Notes: generated by a model not told the origin, from the sequence alone. A stretch of 64,000 nucleotides of DNA from Microbispora hainanensis (GCF_036186745.1 NZ_CP108086.1:1-64000); one strand, 5' to 3'; numbered from the stretch's first letter, positions 15,180-24,198 are shown. Program-made: numbers and translations.

Positions 15180-15263
15180 CCCGCACCACCGGGTGATCTT
15201 CAGCTTCCGGGGCGTCACCTGGAGGCTGTTCCACGTCCTCATCAGTTTCTCCTGGCCGGGCAG

Positions 15264-15728
15264 CTAGGGAAGTTGTGCGCGGAGCGCGAGCCACTGGTCG
15301 AGCGTTCTTGCCGTCGGCGTCTCCGACAGGTGACTACGGATGATCTCGGCCGGCGCCAGGAGGTTCTTGCATTGACGGAGGGCCAAGAGCTGCTTGTGAG
15401 GCCGCTGTCGCCAGTCGGCTGCCCACTCCGCGGCGTTCTCCAGTTCAACGGGGAGGGCCGCGAGGATGTCGATGGCGAGGGCATCGGGGTTCAGCAGGGG
15501 TGAACGCGTGGAGCCGAGGCTGTCGATCAGATATGCACGCAGGTTGAAGCGCCTCACATTGGCGGCGATGGCGTCCAGTCCTGCGGCCTCGGCTCTGGCG
15601 AGCGCGTACATGGCCGTCTCCGCCCACGCTCGCCGTCCTTCGCCGAGCTCGGCCCGACAAGCGTGGAGGCTGTTCACCTCCCACACCCCGAGCCAGTGAT
15701 TGACGGATTCGGAGGGGTGATCGACCAC
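15264..15728 (-). CDS. Hypothetical protein
   Basis: A 154-residue cytosolic protein that I do not recognise. It is helical and Ala/Leu/Arg-rich, with several Trp residues (NHWLGVWEV, EWAADWRQ) and no signal peptide or membrane segment. The start is GTG at 15728 with only a weak ribosome-binding site. The WAETAMYALARAEAAGLDAIAANVRR segment resembles TPR-like helix pairs, so it could be a fragment of a larger helical regulator. It stands alone between the ATP-binding gene and tRNA-Gly. Confidence 0.5.
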   Translation of the reverse strand: MVDHPSESVNHWLGVWEVNSLHACRAELGEGRRAWAETAMYALARAEAAGLDAIAANVRRFNLRAYLIDSLGSTRSPLLNPDALAIDILAALPVELENAAEWAADWRQRPHKQLLALRQCKNLLAPAEIIRSHLSETPTARTLDQWLALRAQLP

Positions 15729-15786
15729 GAGGTCACTTTCCCACGCGCGCGGTGAAGTGACATGTGAGGCACGGAAGGAAACGTCG

Positions 15787-15821
15787 AAGGCCAGGCACCC
15801 CGTACGGAGTGACCTGGCCTT
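15787..15821 (-). terminator. Terminator of tRNA-Gly
   Basis: AAGGCCAGG (15787-15795) pairs with CCTGGCCTT (15813-15821) about 10 bases after the tRNA 3' end. The loop contains a smaller CCGTACGG palindrome. It is nearly symmetrical and could work in both directions. Confidence 0.6.
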
Positions 15822-15831
15822 TCTTGATGAG

Positions 15832-15902
15832 AGCGGACGACGGGAATCGAACCCGCGTAGCCAGTTTGGAAGACTGGGGCTCTACCATTGAGCTACGTCC
15901 GC
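15832..15902 (-). tRNA. tRNA-Gly (anticodon TCC)
   Basis: The minus strand folds as a 71-base cloverleaf: acceptor GCGGACG/CGTCCGC, D-arm AGCTCAATGGTAGAGC, anticodon loop CTTCCAA (anticodon TCC) and T-arm GGGTTCGATTCCC. The CCA end is not encoded. Confidence 0.95.
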
Positions 15903-15992
15903 GCGCGCCCGGTGTCCATCTGGTCTAGACTTCATCCGGTCGTCAGGGCGTAAGCGTACCGGAGTCTCGGACCGCACGCGTACCCGACGAGA

Positions 15993-16069
15993 CGGGGCGT
16001 GGCGCAGCTTGGTAGCGCGCTTGCTTTGGGAGCAAGAAGTCGCAGGTTCAAATCCTGTCGCCCCGACCA
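15993..16069 (+). tRNA. tRNA-Pro (anticodon TGG)
   Basis: A cloverleaf with acceptor CGGGGCG/CGCCCCG, D-arm TGGCGCAGCTTGGTAGCGC, anticodon stem CTTGC/GCAAG with loop TTTGGGA (anticodon TGG) and T-arm CAGGTTCAAATCCTG. The 3' CCA is encoded (16067-16069). It is transcribed away from tRNA-Gly, 90 bases apart. Confidence 0.95.
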
Positions 16070-16183
16070 TCGCTCGAACACGTCGAAGGCCGCATCCGGC
16101 GACGGGCCGCCTTGAACACCGATTCCGCCCGGGCTCGGTGACCGGACGGCCGGAACCGGCACCGAGCCGGACAGCTATTCGAG

Positions 16184-17122
16184 ATGCGACGGCGGATCGC
16201 GTTCCGGCAAACTGCGCGGGTGAGCGCGGACACGTCCATATCGCCACAGGAGCGCGCCCTCCGCCATGTCGAGGCCATGTCGTCGGGAGACCCGCTCGAT
16301 ATCCGGTTGCGTGTGACCCTCAACTTCCACCCCGACCGCTCGGCCAGCGGCCGGGAGATCCTGCTCGGGCTGGCGGACGAGGGCGTCTACGTGTCGCAGT
16401 TCGTCACCGGAACGAGCAACGGGGGACTCACCGCTCATCCGGGTGGTGACCGGTGGCGCTGGGAGAGCAGGATCTTCGGTGGCGCCTACGACAACGCGCC
16501 CGCGCGGGAGCGCCCCGTCTATGGCGCGCTGAACTTCCGGCGCAGGTCCGTCGGCGCCGCGCCGCGGTTCGGATCCGCTCACTTCCGGCTGACGGCCGAG
16601 ACTCTTCGCCGCACGACCTTCTGTTATCCGGACAGCTTCTTCGAACCCTCGGCTTTCGGTGTCGCGTCCCGCATGGCGCTGATCGAGCCGGCCGAGGCCG
16701 GCGACGCGGACCTCCTGGACGACTACATCGAAGCTCAGGTGCACGGGCCGGTCAGGCTCGACCGGGACGTGGAGGCCCTGGTCCTCGATCCCAGCTATCG
16801 CGGGACCTCTGTGGAGGCCGCTGCCCGCCGGTTGCCGTGCCCGGTGGAATGGCATCGCGGGTTCCGCCTCACCGTCGAGCATCTGCGGCGCCACCCTGAC
16901 TACCGGGGCCAGGAGTACGTGGCGCTCGGCGCGGAGATCGCGGTCGGCGGCGTGCTCGATCCGCGGATCATCGGAGACGCCGCCCGCAGCGGGCGCTACG
17001 ACGCGCAGGCGCTGAAGAAGGTCTGGTATTGCGTGGCGCGCTTCGGCGCGCCTCTGCCCCCGGCCGGCGAAACTCCTGCCCCGGTCGCCGCCTGCTGTCC
17101 GTACGGACCGGAAGGCGGCTGA
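16184..17122 (+). CDS. DUF3626 domain protein
   Basis: A 312-residue cytosolic protein that I place in DUF3626. The recognisable parts are RPVYGALNFRRRSVGAAPRFGSAHFRL, RTTFCYPDSFFEPSAFG and the C-terminal HPDYRGQEYVALGAEIAVGG. The conserved R, YGALN, FGSAHF and E positions look like an enzyme active site, but no reaction is established as far as I know. The start is uncertain: ATG at 16184 has no clear ribosome-binding site, and a GTG at 16220 would drop a basic N-terminus. It stands alone after tRNA-Pro. Confidence 0.7.
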   Translation: MRRRIAFRQTARVSADTSISPQERALRHVEAMSSGDPLDIRLRVTLNFHPDRSASGREILLGLADEGVYVSQFVTGTSNGGLTAHPGGDRWRWESRIFGGAYDNAPARERPVYGALNFRRRSVGAAPRFGSAHFRLTAETLRRTTFCYPDSFFEPSAFGVASRMALIEPAEAGDADLLDDYIEAQVHGPVRLDRDVEALVLDPSYRGTSVEAAARRLPCPVEWHRGFRLTVEHLRRHPDYRGQEYVALGAEIAVGGVLDPRIIGDAARSGRYDAQALKKVWYCVARFGAPLPPAGETPAPVAACCPYGPEGG

Positions 17123-17303
17123 ACGGGACCTTCACCCCCTCGCCGATCCTGAGTGGATCTCCGGGACGAATCCGAGAGCGGCGACCGCTCGTGTCGCCGT
17201 CTCCACGTCCTGAAACCAGAGCCTGGGCATCCGGGGCGGGCCGGGGGCCGCACACGTTTCTATAACCTGTTCTCGCCGTACCCCCGGAACATTGAGGAGC
17301 ACC

Positions 17304-18065
17304 ATGGGCGACCTCGTCCTCGTCGACCGGCCATCCGAGGCCGTCGCGGTCGTGACGCTTAACCGTCCGCGCAAGTACAACGCGATCTCCAAGGCGCTGC
17401 TCGACGAGTTCCAGGACACGCTCGGGCGGCTCGCGCAGGAGCCCTGCCTGCGCGCGATGGTCCTCACCGGGGCCGACCCCGCCTTCTGCGCGGGACTGGA
17501 CCTCGGGGAGCTGGAAGCGGGGGTGAAGATCGGCCACCCCGACTCCATCCTCCCGCTGCGGAACTTCCCGGTGCCAGTCATCGGCGCGATCAACGGCGTG
17601 GCGGTGACCGGCGGCCTGGAGTTCGCGCTCGCCTGCGACTTCAGGATCGCCAGCGAACGGGCGCGGTTCGCCGACACCCACACCCGCGTCGGCATCGTGC
17701 CCTCCTGGGGCATGACGGCCAGGCTCAGCCAGGCCGTCGGGCAGTCCTGGGCGCGGCAGATGACGTTCACGGGGGACTTCGTGGACGCTCCCCTGGCACT
17801 GCGCATCGGCCTGGTGAACGAGGTCGTCGCGCACGACCGGCTGCTGCCCCGGGCGGTCGAGCTCGCGCAGAGCATCGCGACGACGACGCCGGAGACGCTG
17901 CGCAGGATCCGGGAGATCTACGACCTCCTGCGCGACGGCACCGGCGCCGACGGCCTGCGGGCCGAGCTGGAGACCGGCCGGGACGGGCTCGCCATCACCA
18001 GCCCCGAGGACTTCGCCGCCCGCAGGCGGGCCGTCTTCGACCGGGGCCGGACACAGGCCCGCTGA
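17304..18065 (+). CDS. Enoyl-CoA hydratase/isomerase (crotonase) family protein
   Basis: A 253-residue crotonase-fold protein expected to act on an acyl-CoA thioester. Oxyanion-hole segments are present: ADPAFCAGLDL and GAINGVAVTGGLEFALACDFRIAS. ATG at 17304 has GAGGAG 7 bases upstream. The usual first catalytic Glu position is Glu in GGLE, but the second (normally Glu in PEITLGxIPG) reads ADTHTRVGIVPSWG, with His/Thr in its place. Hydratase activity is therefore doubtful and an isomerase, hydrolase or other role is possible. No fatty-acid or degradation genes adjoin it. Confidence 0.85.
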   Translation: MGDLVLVDRPSEAVAVVTLNRPRKYNAISKALLDEFQDTLGRLAQEPCLRAMVLTGADPAFCAGLDLGELEAGVKIGHPDSILPLRNFPVPVIGAINGVAVTGGLEFALACDFRIASERARFADTHTRVGIVPSWGMTARLSQAVGQSWARQMTFTGDFVDAPLALRIGLVNEVVAHDRLLPRAVELAQSIATTTPETLRRIREIYDLLRDGTGADGLRAELETGRDGLAITSPEDFAARRRAVFDRGRTQAR

Positions 18066-18069
18066 GGGG

Positions 18070-18462
18070 TCACTCCTCCTTGACGTACGGGTGGGTGAGG
18101 AACTCGATGGAGTGGCCGTCGGGGTCGTCCACGTACACCCCGCGGCCGTGGTGCCGGTGGTTGATCTGCTGCGGCTCCTGGTGCTCGGGGCCTCCCCAGT
18201 AGGGCAGGCCCCGCTCGGCGATGCGGGAGAAGATGTCGTCGAACTCGTCCTCGGAGACGAGGAACGCCAGGTGCTGCATGACGATCCTGTCCCGGTCGAC
18301 GATCGAGTCGGCGTAGTCGATCGTCACGCCGTTGCCGAGCGGGACCGTGGCGAACGGCCCGTACGCGCCGGGCTCGGGCTCGCCGAGCAGCCCGGTCAGG
18401 AACCGGGCGGACGCGAAGCGGTCGCTGCTGTGCACGATCGTGTGGTCCAGTTGAGCGGTCAC
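18070..18462 (-). CDS. VOC (glyoxalase/bleomycin-resistance) superfamily protein
   Basis: A 130-residue single VOC module pair: N-terminal LDHTIVHSSDRFASARFLTGLLG and C-terminal YVDDPDGHSIEFLTHPY, with metal-ligand-type His and Glu (LDH, QHLAF, HSIEF). This superfamily covers lyases, dioxygenases and binding proteins, and the substrate cannot be told. I prefer GTG at 18462, preceded by GGAGGG, over ATG at 18492, which has no ribosome-binding site. It is convergent with the crotonase gene (4 bases between stops). Confidence 0.8.
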   Translation of the reverse strand: MTAQLDHTIVHSSDRFASARFLTGLLGEPEPGAYGPFATVPLGNGVTIDYADSIVDRDRIVMQHLAFLVSEDEFDDIFSRIAERGLPYWGGPEHQEPQQINHRHHGRGVYVDDPDGHSIEFLTHPYVKEE

Positions 18463-18512
18463 GTCGCCCTCCAGGTTTCCTCCTGCCTTCATCAAGGCAA
18501 TACCGTGGACGG

Positions 18513-19010
18513 GTGATCGACAAGCACATCTCCCGCGTGCTCGGACTCCTCGGGCAGGACGACACACTGCGTGTCCTGGCCGGGCTGGTCCTGCGTCCCG
18601 GTGAGCCGCTCGACAAGGTCACCGGGCTCGACCCCGACGTGGTGGGCAAGGCCCTGGACCGGCTGGAGCGGGGCGGCCTCGCCGTACGGGACGAGGACGG
18701 CTGGCGGGCACGGCCCGAGACCTTCCGCGACCTGCTGCGCACGATCCCCTCCGCGCCGGCGGACCCGATGGATGCGTTCCTGGTGGACGGGCGGCTCGTC
18801 TCGATCCCATCGAAGAGAGCCAAACGCCTGATGGTGCTCGACTACATCGCCCAGGTGTTCGAGATCGGCGTGCGCTATCCGGAGAAGGAGGTCGACGTGG
18901 CGCTGCGCGCGTTCCATGACGACTACGCCGCGCTGCGCCGTTATCTGGTGGACGAGGGGTTCCTCACCCGGGAGGCCAACGTCTACTGGCGCTCGGGGGG
19001 AACCGTCTGA
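18513..19010 (+). CDS. DUF2087 domain protein
   Basis: A 165-residue protein. Residues 1-75 look like a winged-helix segment (LRVLAGLVLRPGEPLDKV, then VVGKALDRLERGGLAV). Residues 85-165 are a DUF2087 domain with the hallmark IPSKRAKRLMVLDYIAQVFEIG and HDDYAALRRYLVDEGFL. It is probably DNA- or RNA-binding, with no confirmed function. The start is GTG at 18513. It diverges from the VOC gene over about 50 bases, and a 13-bp tandem repeat begins at its last sense codon and runs through the stop. Confidence 0.8.
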   Translation: MIDKHISRVLGLLGQDDTLRVLAGLVLRPGEPLDKVTGLDPDVVGKALDRLERGGLAVRDEDGWRARPETFRDLLRTIPSAPADPMDAFLVDGRLVSIPSKRAKRLMVLDYIAQVFEIGVRYPEKEVDVALRAFHDDYAALRRYLVDEGFLTREANVYWRSGGTV

Positions 19011-19070
19011 CGCGGCCGTCTGACGCGGCCAGTCTGACGCGGTCGTTTGACGCGGTCGTTTGACCGGGTC
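19005..19070. repeat. 13-bp tandem repeat across the DUF2087 stop codon
   Basis: Five copies of (G/A)TYTGACGCGGYC: 19005-19017, 19018-19030, 19032-19044, 19045-19057 and a diverged 19058-19070. The first copy contains the last Val codon and the TGA stop. The array fills most of the gap before the TrpB-like gene. Confidence 0.8.
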
Positions 19071-19127
19071 CGGCCACATCGGCAGACGCCCTTTCCCGAT
19101 GGGCCCGCGGCGCGGAGACTGGGAGTC

Positions 19128-20486
19128 ATGGGCGAGCCGACCAGGGTCCTTCTCGACGAGTCGCGGATTCCGCGGAACTGGTACAACGTCGTCCCCGACC
19201 TGCCGACGCCGCCCCCGCCGGTGCTGCACCCCGCGACGCTGCAGCCGGTCGGCCCCGACGATCTCGCCCCGCTCTTCCCCTCGGCGCTGATCGAGCAGGA
19301 GGTGTCGGGTGAGCGGTTCGTCCCCGTCCCCGACGGCGTCCTCGACGTCTATCGCCTCTGGCGGCCGACACCGCTCATCCGCGCCCGGCGCCTTGAGCGT
19401 GCCCTCGGCACACCGGCGCGGATCTACTACAAGTACGAGGGCGGCAGCCCGTCGGGCTCGCACAAGCCCAACACCGCGGTCCCCCAGGCGTACTACAACG
19501 CGCGGGAGGGCGTGCGGAGGCTGACCACCGAGACCGGCGCGGGCCAGTGGGGCTCCGCCCTGGCGTTCGCCTGCGCCCAGTACGGCCTCGACTGCGAGGT
19601 CTGGATGGTCCGGGCGTCGTACGACCAGAAGCCCTACCGGCGCACGCTGATGAAGATCTACGGCGCGACCCTGCACGCCAGCCCGTCGGCGGTGACCACG
19701 GCGGGCAGCAGGATCCTGGCGGAGGACCCCCACTGCACGGGGTCGCTGGGCATCGCCATCAGCGAGGCGGTCGAGGTCGCCGGTCAGCATGACGACACGC
19801 GATACGCCCTGGGCTCGGTGCTCAACCACGTCCTGCTGCACCAGACCGTCATCGGCGAGGAGGCGCTGGAGCAGCTCGCCGTCCTCGGCGAGACCCCGGA
19901 CGTGGTGATCGGCTGCACCGGCGGCGGCTCCAACTTCGCCGGGCTGGCCTTCCCGTTCCTGCGCGAGAAGCTCGCCGGGCGCATGAACCCCGTGCTGCGC
20001 GGCGTCGAGCCCGCCGCCTGCCCGTCCCTGACCCGGGGCTCCTACGCGTACGACTTCGGGGACACGGCGGGGTTCACGCCGCTGATGAAGATGCACACGC
20101 TGGGGCACACGTTCGTGCCCGACCCGATCCACGCCGGCGGGCTGCGCTATCACGGCATGTCGCCGCTGCTCTCGCACGTTTACGAGCTGGGCCTGGTGGA
20201 GGCCGTGGCCGTCACGCAGACCGACTGCTTCGACGCGGGGATCCGCTTCGCCAGGGCCGAGGGGATCGTGCCGGCGCCCGAGCCCTCCCACGCGGTGGCC
20301 GCGACGATCGCGGAGGCGCTGCGGTGCGCGGAGTCGGGCGAGGAGAAGGTCATCGTGATGTCCCTGTGCGGGCACGGCCACTTCGACCTGCCCGCCTACG
20401 AGAGCCGTCTCGCCGGGCGACTGGAGGATTTCACGCTCCCGCAGGAGCGGATCGACGCGGCCCTCGCGCACCTGCCCGCCGTCTGA
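19128..20486 (+). CDS. TrpB-like pyridoxal phosphate-dependent enzyme (TrpB2 type)
   Basis: A 452-residue PLP enzyme of the fold-type II tryptophan-synthase beta family. The Schiff-base Lys is in [10 protein letters not shown] (about residue 113), and the phosphate-binding loop is GCTGGGSNF. Its length, and insertions relative to about 400-residue TrpB, mark it as TrpB2, which can condense indole and serine but usually lies outside trp operons. No trpA or other trp gene is present, so its role (indole salvage or another beta-replacement) is open. ATG at 19128 has GGAG 10 bases upstream. Confidence 0.85.
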   Translation: MGEPTRVLLDESRIPRNWYNVVPDLPTPPPPVLHPATLQPVGPDDLAPLFPSALIEQEVSGERFVPVPDGVLDVYRLWRPTPLIRARRLERALGTPARIYYKYEGGSPSGSHKPNTAVPQAYYNAREGVRRLTTETGAGQWGSALAFACAQYGLDCEVWMVRASYDQKPYRRTLMKIYGATLHASPSAVTTAGSRILAEDPHCTGSLGIAISEAVEVAGQHDDTRYALGSVLNHVLLHQTVIGEEALEQLAVLGETPDVVIGCTGGGSNFAGLAFPFLREKLAGRMNPVLRGVEPAACPSLTRGSYAYDFGDTAGFTPLMKMHTLGHTFVPDPIHAGGLRYHGMSPLLSHVYELGLVEAVAVTQTDCFDAGIRFARAEGIVPAPEPSHAVAATIAEALRCAESGEEKVIVMSLCGHGHFDLPAYESRLAGRLEDFTLPQERIDAALAHLPAV

Positions 20487-20648
20487 TGTGACGCATGCTC
20501 ACTGATATCCGTTTCGTCCCTTGACCGGCGGGTACGGCTGCGCCATCGCTCCGTCATACCGACCGGAGCTCTCATGTCAAACGGCTGAAATGCGCGGTAT
20601 CAGCTCCATACGATTCTGGGACACCATCCGCTCTCTCCGGAGAATTCG

Positions 20649-22382
20649 TTGAACCGGAACTGCGTCATCAAGGACCCCGCCCCGGGCAACCGGGCGCAGT
20701 GGCGCCGCAGCAGCGCCGCGTCCGCGCACGAGCGGCTGGCCTTCCTGAACGAGGCGAGCCGGCGGATCGGCAGCACGCTCGACCTGTCCGAGACGAGCCG
20801 GGAGCTCGTCGACATGGCCGTCCCCCGCTTCGCCGACGCGGCGGCGGTGATGGTGCAGGACCGCCTCGTGGCGGACGGCGAGCTGTCGTCCCGGCCGGTG
20901 GACGGCACCACGCTCGTACGCAGGGTCGCCCTGGCCGTGGCGGGCGCGGATCCGGACTCCTGGGTGAAGACCTTCCCCGTGGGCGAGTCGATGGTCTATC
21001 CGGCGATCCTTCCGCAGGCCCAGTGCATGGCCGTCGGCAAACCGCTCATGTATCCGGCGCTCGACAAGGAGAGCGCCCGGCTGATCGGCGCCAGCATGGA
21101 CCGGGAGGAGGCGGTCGCCTCGCTCCTGACCGACTCGTCGTTCCTCGCGGTGCCGCTGCGGGCGCGGGGGCGGGTGCTCGGCTGCGTGATCTTCACCAGG
21201 CATCCGGGAACGCGGTCGTTCGAGGAGCAGGACGTGGTGGTGGCCGAGGACCTGGCCGCCCGCACCGCCGTGTGCATCGACAACGCCCGGCTCTACACCA
21301 GGGAGCGCAGGACCGCGCTGACCCTGCAGAGCAGCCTGCTGCCCGTCGAACTGCCGCAGGCGCTCGGCATGGACATCGCCACCCGTTATCTGCCGGCCAG
21401 CGACCTGATGGGCGTCGGGGGTGACTGGTATGACGTCATCGCCCTGCCCGGGTGCCGTACGGCCCTGGTGGTGGGCGACGTCATGGGCCACGGCACCAGG
21501 GCCGCGGCGACGATGGGCCAGCTGCGCACGGCCGCGCGTACGCTCGCGAGCCTCGACCTGCCGCCCGACGAGGTGCTGTTCCGGCTCAACCTGATGAGCC
21601 AGGACCTCGACCCCAGCCAGATCGCGACGTGCATCTACGCCGTCTATGACCCGGTGACACGCAACTGCGCGCTCGCCCGGGCCGGCCATGTGCCGCCGAT
21701 CCTCCTGCACCCCGACCGGTCGACCGAGATCATCGACCTGCCCGCGGGCCTGCCTCTCGGCATCGGCAGCGACCCGCTGGAGTCGCGCGAGATGGTCCTG
21801 CCGCCCGGGAGCGTGCTCGCCCTCTACACCGACGGCCTCGTGGAGAGCCGGGAGCGGGACCTCGACGCCGGGATCATGGGGCTGCGCCGTCTGCTCGCCG
21901 GTCCGGTCGAGGACCTGGAGGACATGTGCGACGTGATCATCAGCAGCCAGCGGTCGGGGCATGAACGTGACGACATCGCCCTGATGGTGGCCCGGGTGCG
22001 CGACCTCGACCCGGACGAGGTGGCGACCTGCCCGCTGCCGTCCGACCCGCGGTTCGTGTCGCACGCCCGCCGCTTCGTCCGCAGCACCCTGCAGAGGTGG
22101 GGGCTGAGCGGCCTGGTGGACAGCACCCAGCTCATCGTGAGCGAGCTGGTCACCAACGCGCTCAAACACGGCTGGCCGCCGATCGAGCTGCGTCTGCTGC
22201 GCGGCCGCACGCTGGTGGTCGAGGTCGTCGACGGCTCCCCCGCCGCTCCCGCCCCGCGCACGGCCACCCCCGACGAGGACACCGGCCGCGGTCTGCAGCT
22301 CATCAAGCGGTTCGCGTACCGGTGGGGCACCCGGCCCACTCCGTACGGAAAGATCGTCTGGGTGGAGCAGCACCTCCCTTGA
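20649..22382 (+). CDS. GAF-PP2C-HATPase signalling protein
   Basis: A 577-residue multidomain regulator: GAF sensor (about residues 45-205, LAFLNEASRRIGSTLDL), SpoIIE-type PP2C phosphatase (about 235-440; metal-ligand segments VGGDWYDVIAL, VGDVMGHG, ARAGHVPPIL, LYTDGLVESR, RDDIALMV) and a C-terminal GHKL ATPase (about 455-575; SELVTNALKHGW, GRGLQLIKRFAYRWG). Such proteins act in partner-switching control of sigma factors, with the kinase and phosphatase sitting in one chain. TTG at 20649 follows CGGAGA. No anti-anti-sigma gene is adjacent. Confidence 0.9.
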   Translation: MNRNCVIKDPAPGNRAQWRRSSAASAHERLAFLNEASRRIGSTLDLSETSRELVDMAVPRFADAAAVMVQDRLVADGELSSRPVDGTTLVRRVALAVAGADPDSWVKTFPVGESMVYPAILPQAQCMAVGKPLMYPALDKESARLIGASMDREEAVASLLTDSSFLAVPLRARGRVLGCVIFTRHPGTRSFEEQDVVVAEDLAARTAVCIDNARLYTRERRTALTLQSSLLPVELPQALGMDIATRYLPASDLMGVGGDWYDVIALPGCRTALVVGDVMGHGTRAAATMGQLRTAARTLASLDLPPDEVLFRLNLMSQDLDPSQIATCIYAVYDPVTRNCALARAGHVPPILLHPDRSTEIIDLPAGLPLGIGSDPLESREMVLPPGSVLALYTDGLVESRERDLDAGIMGLRRLLAGPVEDLEDMCDVIISSQRSGHERDDIALMVARVRDLDPDEVATCPLPSDPRFVSHARRFVRSTLQRWGLSGLVDSTQLIVSELVTNALKHGWPPIELRLLRGRTLVVEVVDGSPAAPAPRTATPDEDTGRGLQLIKRFAYRWGTRPTPYGKIVWVEQHLP

Positions 22383-22469
22383 CCCGGGCGTTCCCTCCCT
22401 GTCGAGCGTGTATGACTGATCGTTGAGAAGAGTTACGTTCGAATCGGGAGTTCGTGGCGAGGAGGGGAC

Positions 22470-23036
22470 ATGATCGACATCCGTGACGCGTACCGCAGGG
22501 CGCTGGATGGCTTCGGGGCCCGTCTCCATCTCGTCCGCCGCGGGCAGTGGGAGCTGCCGACCCCCTGTGTCGACTGGGACGTCCGGGGGCTCGTCAACCA
22601 CGTCGTGGCCGAGAACCTGTGGGCCCCCGAGTTGCTGTCCGGCCGTACGGTCGCCGAGGTGGGGGACGCCTTCGAGGGCGACGTGCTCGGCGACGACCCG
22701 GTCAAGGCGTTCGAGGCGTCCGCGCAGGGAGCGGTCCAGGCGGTGTACGCCGAGGGCGCCCTGACCAGCGTAGCCCACCTGTCCTTCGGCGACGTGCTGG
22801 GCGAGGAGTACATCACCGAGCTGTTCGCGGACGCGCTGATCCACACCTGGGATCTGGCACGTGCCATCGGCGGGCCGGAACGGCTCGACCCCGAGCTCGT
22901 CGCCTCATGCTCGGAGTGGTTCGAGAAAGCACGGGAGGACTACCGCGAGGCGGGAGTGTTCGGGGACGAGCAGGGCGTCCCGGCCGACGCCGACCAGCAG
23001 ACCCACCTGCTCGCCGCCTGGGGCAGGAACCCCTAA
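22470..23036 (+). CDS. TIGR03086-family DinB-like metal-binding protein
   Basis: A 188-residue four-helix protein of the mycothiol-dependent maleylpyruvate isomerase/DinB superfamily. Potential metal ligands are His in VRGLVNHVVAEN and in FADALIHTWDLARAIG, with the typical N-terminal WELPTPCVDWDVR. It may be a mycothiol S-transferase, but the substrate is unknown. ATG at 22470 has GGAGGGG 4 bases upstream. Confidence 0.85.
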   Translation: MIDIRDAYRRALDGFGARLHLVRRGQWELPTPCVDWDVRGLVNHVVAENLWAPELLSGRTVAEVGDAFEGDVLGDDPVKAFEASAQGAVQAVYAEGALTSVAHLSFGDVLGEEYITELFADALIHTWDLARAIGGPERLDPELVASCSEWFEKAREDYREAGVFGDEQGVPADADQQTHLLAAWGRNP

Positions 23037-23043
23037 AGAGTGC

Positions 23044-23121
23044 CTATCGGCCGGTGGGCCGCTTGCCGTGGTTGGCCTTCTTCTTCTTGCGTGCCTTCGA
23101 CTTGCGTGCGCGTCTGCCCAT
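23044..23121 (-). CDS. Small 50S ribosomal protein bL37
   Basis: A 25-residue very basic protein, easily missed because of its size. It begins MGRRARKSK, has a run KARKKKKANHGKRP and ends TGR. The ANHGKRP tail is the hallmark of bL37, the short protein found in mycobacterial 50S subunits and annotated across actinobacteria. ATG at 23121 is preceded by GGAAGGCGG at normal spacing. It diverges from the DeoR regulator. Confidence 0.85.
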   Translation of the reverse strand: MGRRARKSKARKKKKANHGKRPTGR

Positions 23122-23200
23122 GACGACCGCCTTCCGTCGAGTACGGCTTTCGCCCACTGTCCTCCCTGGGACCACGGGCGGCAAGAGGCGTACCCCAACT

Positions 23201-23230
23201 CAACATGTCTCCACGTTCGTGAGGCATAAT
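23201..23230 (+). promoter_or_regulatory. Promoter of the DeoR-family gene
   Basis: TCAACA (23201-23206) and CATAAT (23225-23230) are 18 bases apart, and the start codon lies 28 bases downstream of the -10. This is a good match to a housekeeping promoter, unusual for its AT content in this window. Confidence 0.5.
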
Positions 23231-23257
23231 TTGTTTGAATCTGTAGAGGAGTGGTGG

Positions 23258-24061
23258 ATGCTGGCCCAGCAACGGCAGCAGGCGATCCTTGAGAGGGTAC
23301 GCAGGACCGGCGGGGTGCGCGTCGCGCAGCTCGTACGCGACCTCGGGGTCTCGGACATGACGATCCGCCGCGACCTGGAGGTCCTCGCGGAACGCGGCCT
23401 GATCGTCAAGGTGCACGGCGGGGCGACCGCCACCGGCACGGGCTCGACGGAGGAGCCGGGCTTCGCGGCCAAGTCGGTGCGGCAGCAGGCCGAGAAGGAG
23501 GCCATCGCCCGCAGGGCCGCCCTGCTCGTGCGGCCGGGCAGCTCCGTAGCGCTCTCGGCCGGCACCACGACCTGGACACTGGCCCACCATCTGGTGGACG
23601 TGCCCGAGCTGACCGTGATCACCAACTCGGTGCAGGTGGCCGACGTCTTCCACCGCGCGGGACGGCCCGACCAGACCGTGGTGCTGGTGGGAGGCGTGCG
23701 CACGCCCTCCGACGCGCTGGTCGGCCCGGTGGCCGTGGCGGCCGTCCGCTCCCTGAACGTCGACACGCTCATGCTGGGCGTGCACGGCATGAGCGTCCGG
23801 GCCGGTTACACCACGCCCAACCTGCTGGAGGCGGAGACCGACCGCGCCCTCATCGCGGCCGCCCAGCAGCTCGTGGTCCTGGCCGACCACACCAAGTGGG
23901 GGACGATCGGCTTCAGCACGATCGCCGCCCTCGACGAGGCCGGCGTGGTCGTGAGCGACGTCGGCCTGCCGGAGGAGGCACGCGACGCGCTGTCGGAGCA
24001 CGCCGGCGAGCTCCTCCTCGTCGATCCGTCCGGGGAGACCGAGCTGGAGACCGCGCTGTGA
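23258..24061 (+). CDS. DeoR-family transcriptional regulator
   Basis: A 267-residue sugar-pathway repressor. The N-terminal HTH (residues 1-55) carries the family signature VRVAQLVRDLGVSDMTIRRDL then LAERGLIVKVHGGA. The C-terminal DeoRC domain has SAGTTTWTLA and LADHTKWG, which bind a phosphorylated sugar. ATG at 23258 follows GAGGAG. galT is the next gene in the same direction, so it probably controls galactose metabolism with a sugar phosphate as inducer. Its last codons (ELETAL, stop) are duplicated just before galT. Confidence 0.92.
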   Translation: MLAQQRQQAILERVRRTGGVRVAQLVRDLGVSDMTIRRDLEVLAERGLIVKVHGGATATGTGSTEEPGFAAKSVRQQAEKEAIARRAALLVRPGSSVALSAGTTTWTLAHHLVDVPELTVITNSVQVADVFHRAGRPDQTVVLVGGVRTPSDALVGPVAVAAVRSLNVDTLMLGVHGMSVRAGYTTPNLLEAETDRALIAAAQQLVVLADHTKWGTIGFSTIAALDEAGVVVSDVGLPEEARDALSEHAGELLLVDPSGETELETAL

Positions 24062-24198
24062 CGCCGGCCCGCCGCACGTCCTCCGACGCCTGTAGTAAAC
24101 CCGGTGCATCCCCCGGCCTCCGCGCGCCCGCCGTGTCCCCCTTTCGCAAACCCGCACCGACCCCCTTGTAAGCCCGCTCCGACCCGGGACACCGCACC

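Noticed and set aside
15832-16069. tRNA genes as attachment site of an integrated element
   Set aside because: No integrase gene or partial tRNA copy is visible near tRNA-Gly or tRNA-Pro.
18492-20471. 659-codon frame antisense to the DUF2087 and TrpB-like genes
   Set aside because: It spans two unrelated genes on the opposite strand and gives an Arg/Asp/Val-rich product with no domain; it is a shadow.
20577-22844. 755-codon antisense frame over the GAF-PP2C-ATPase gene
   Set aside because: Same reason: the coding strand carries clear domains, the antisense none.
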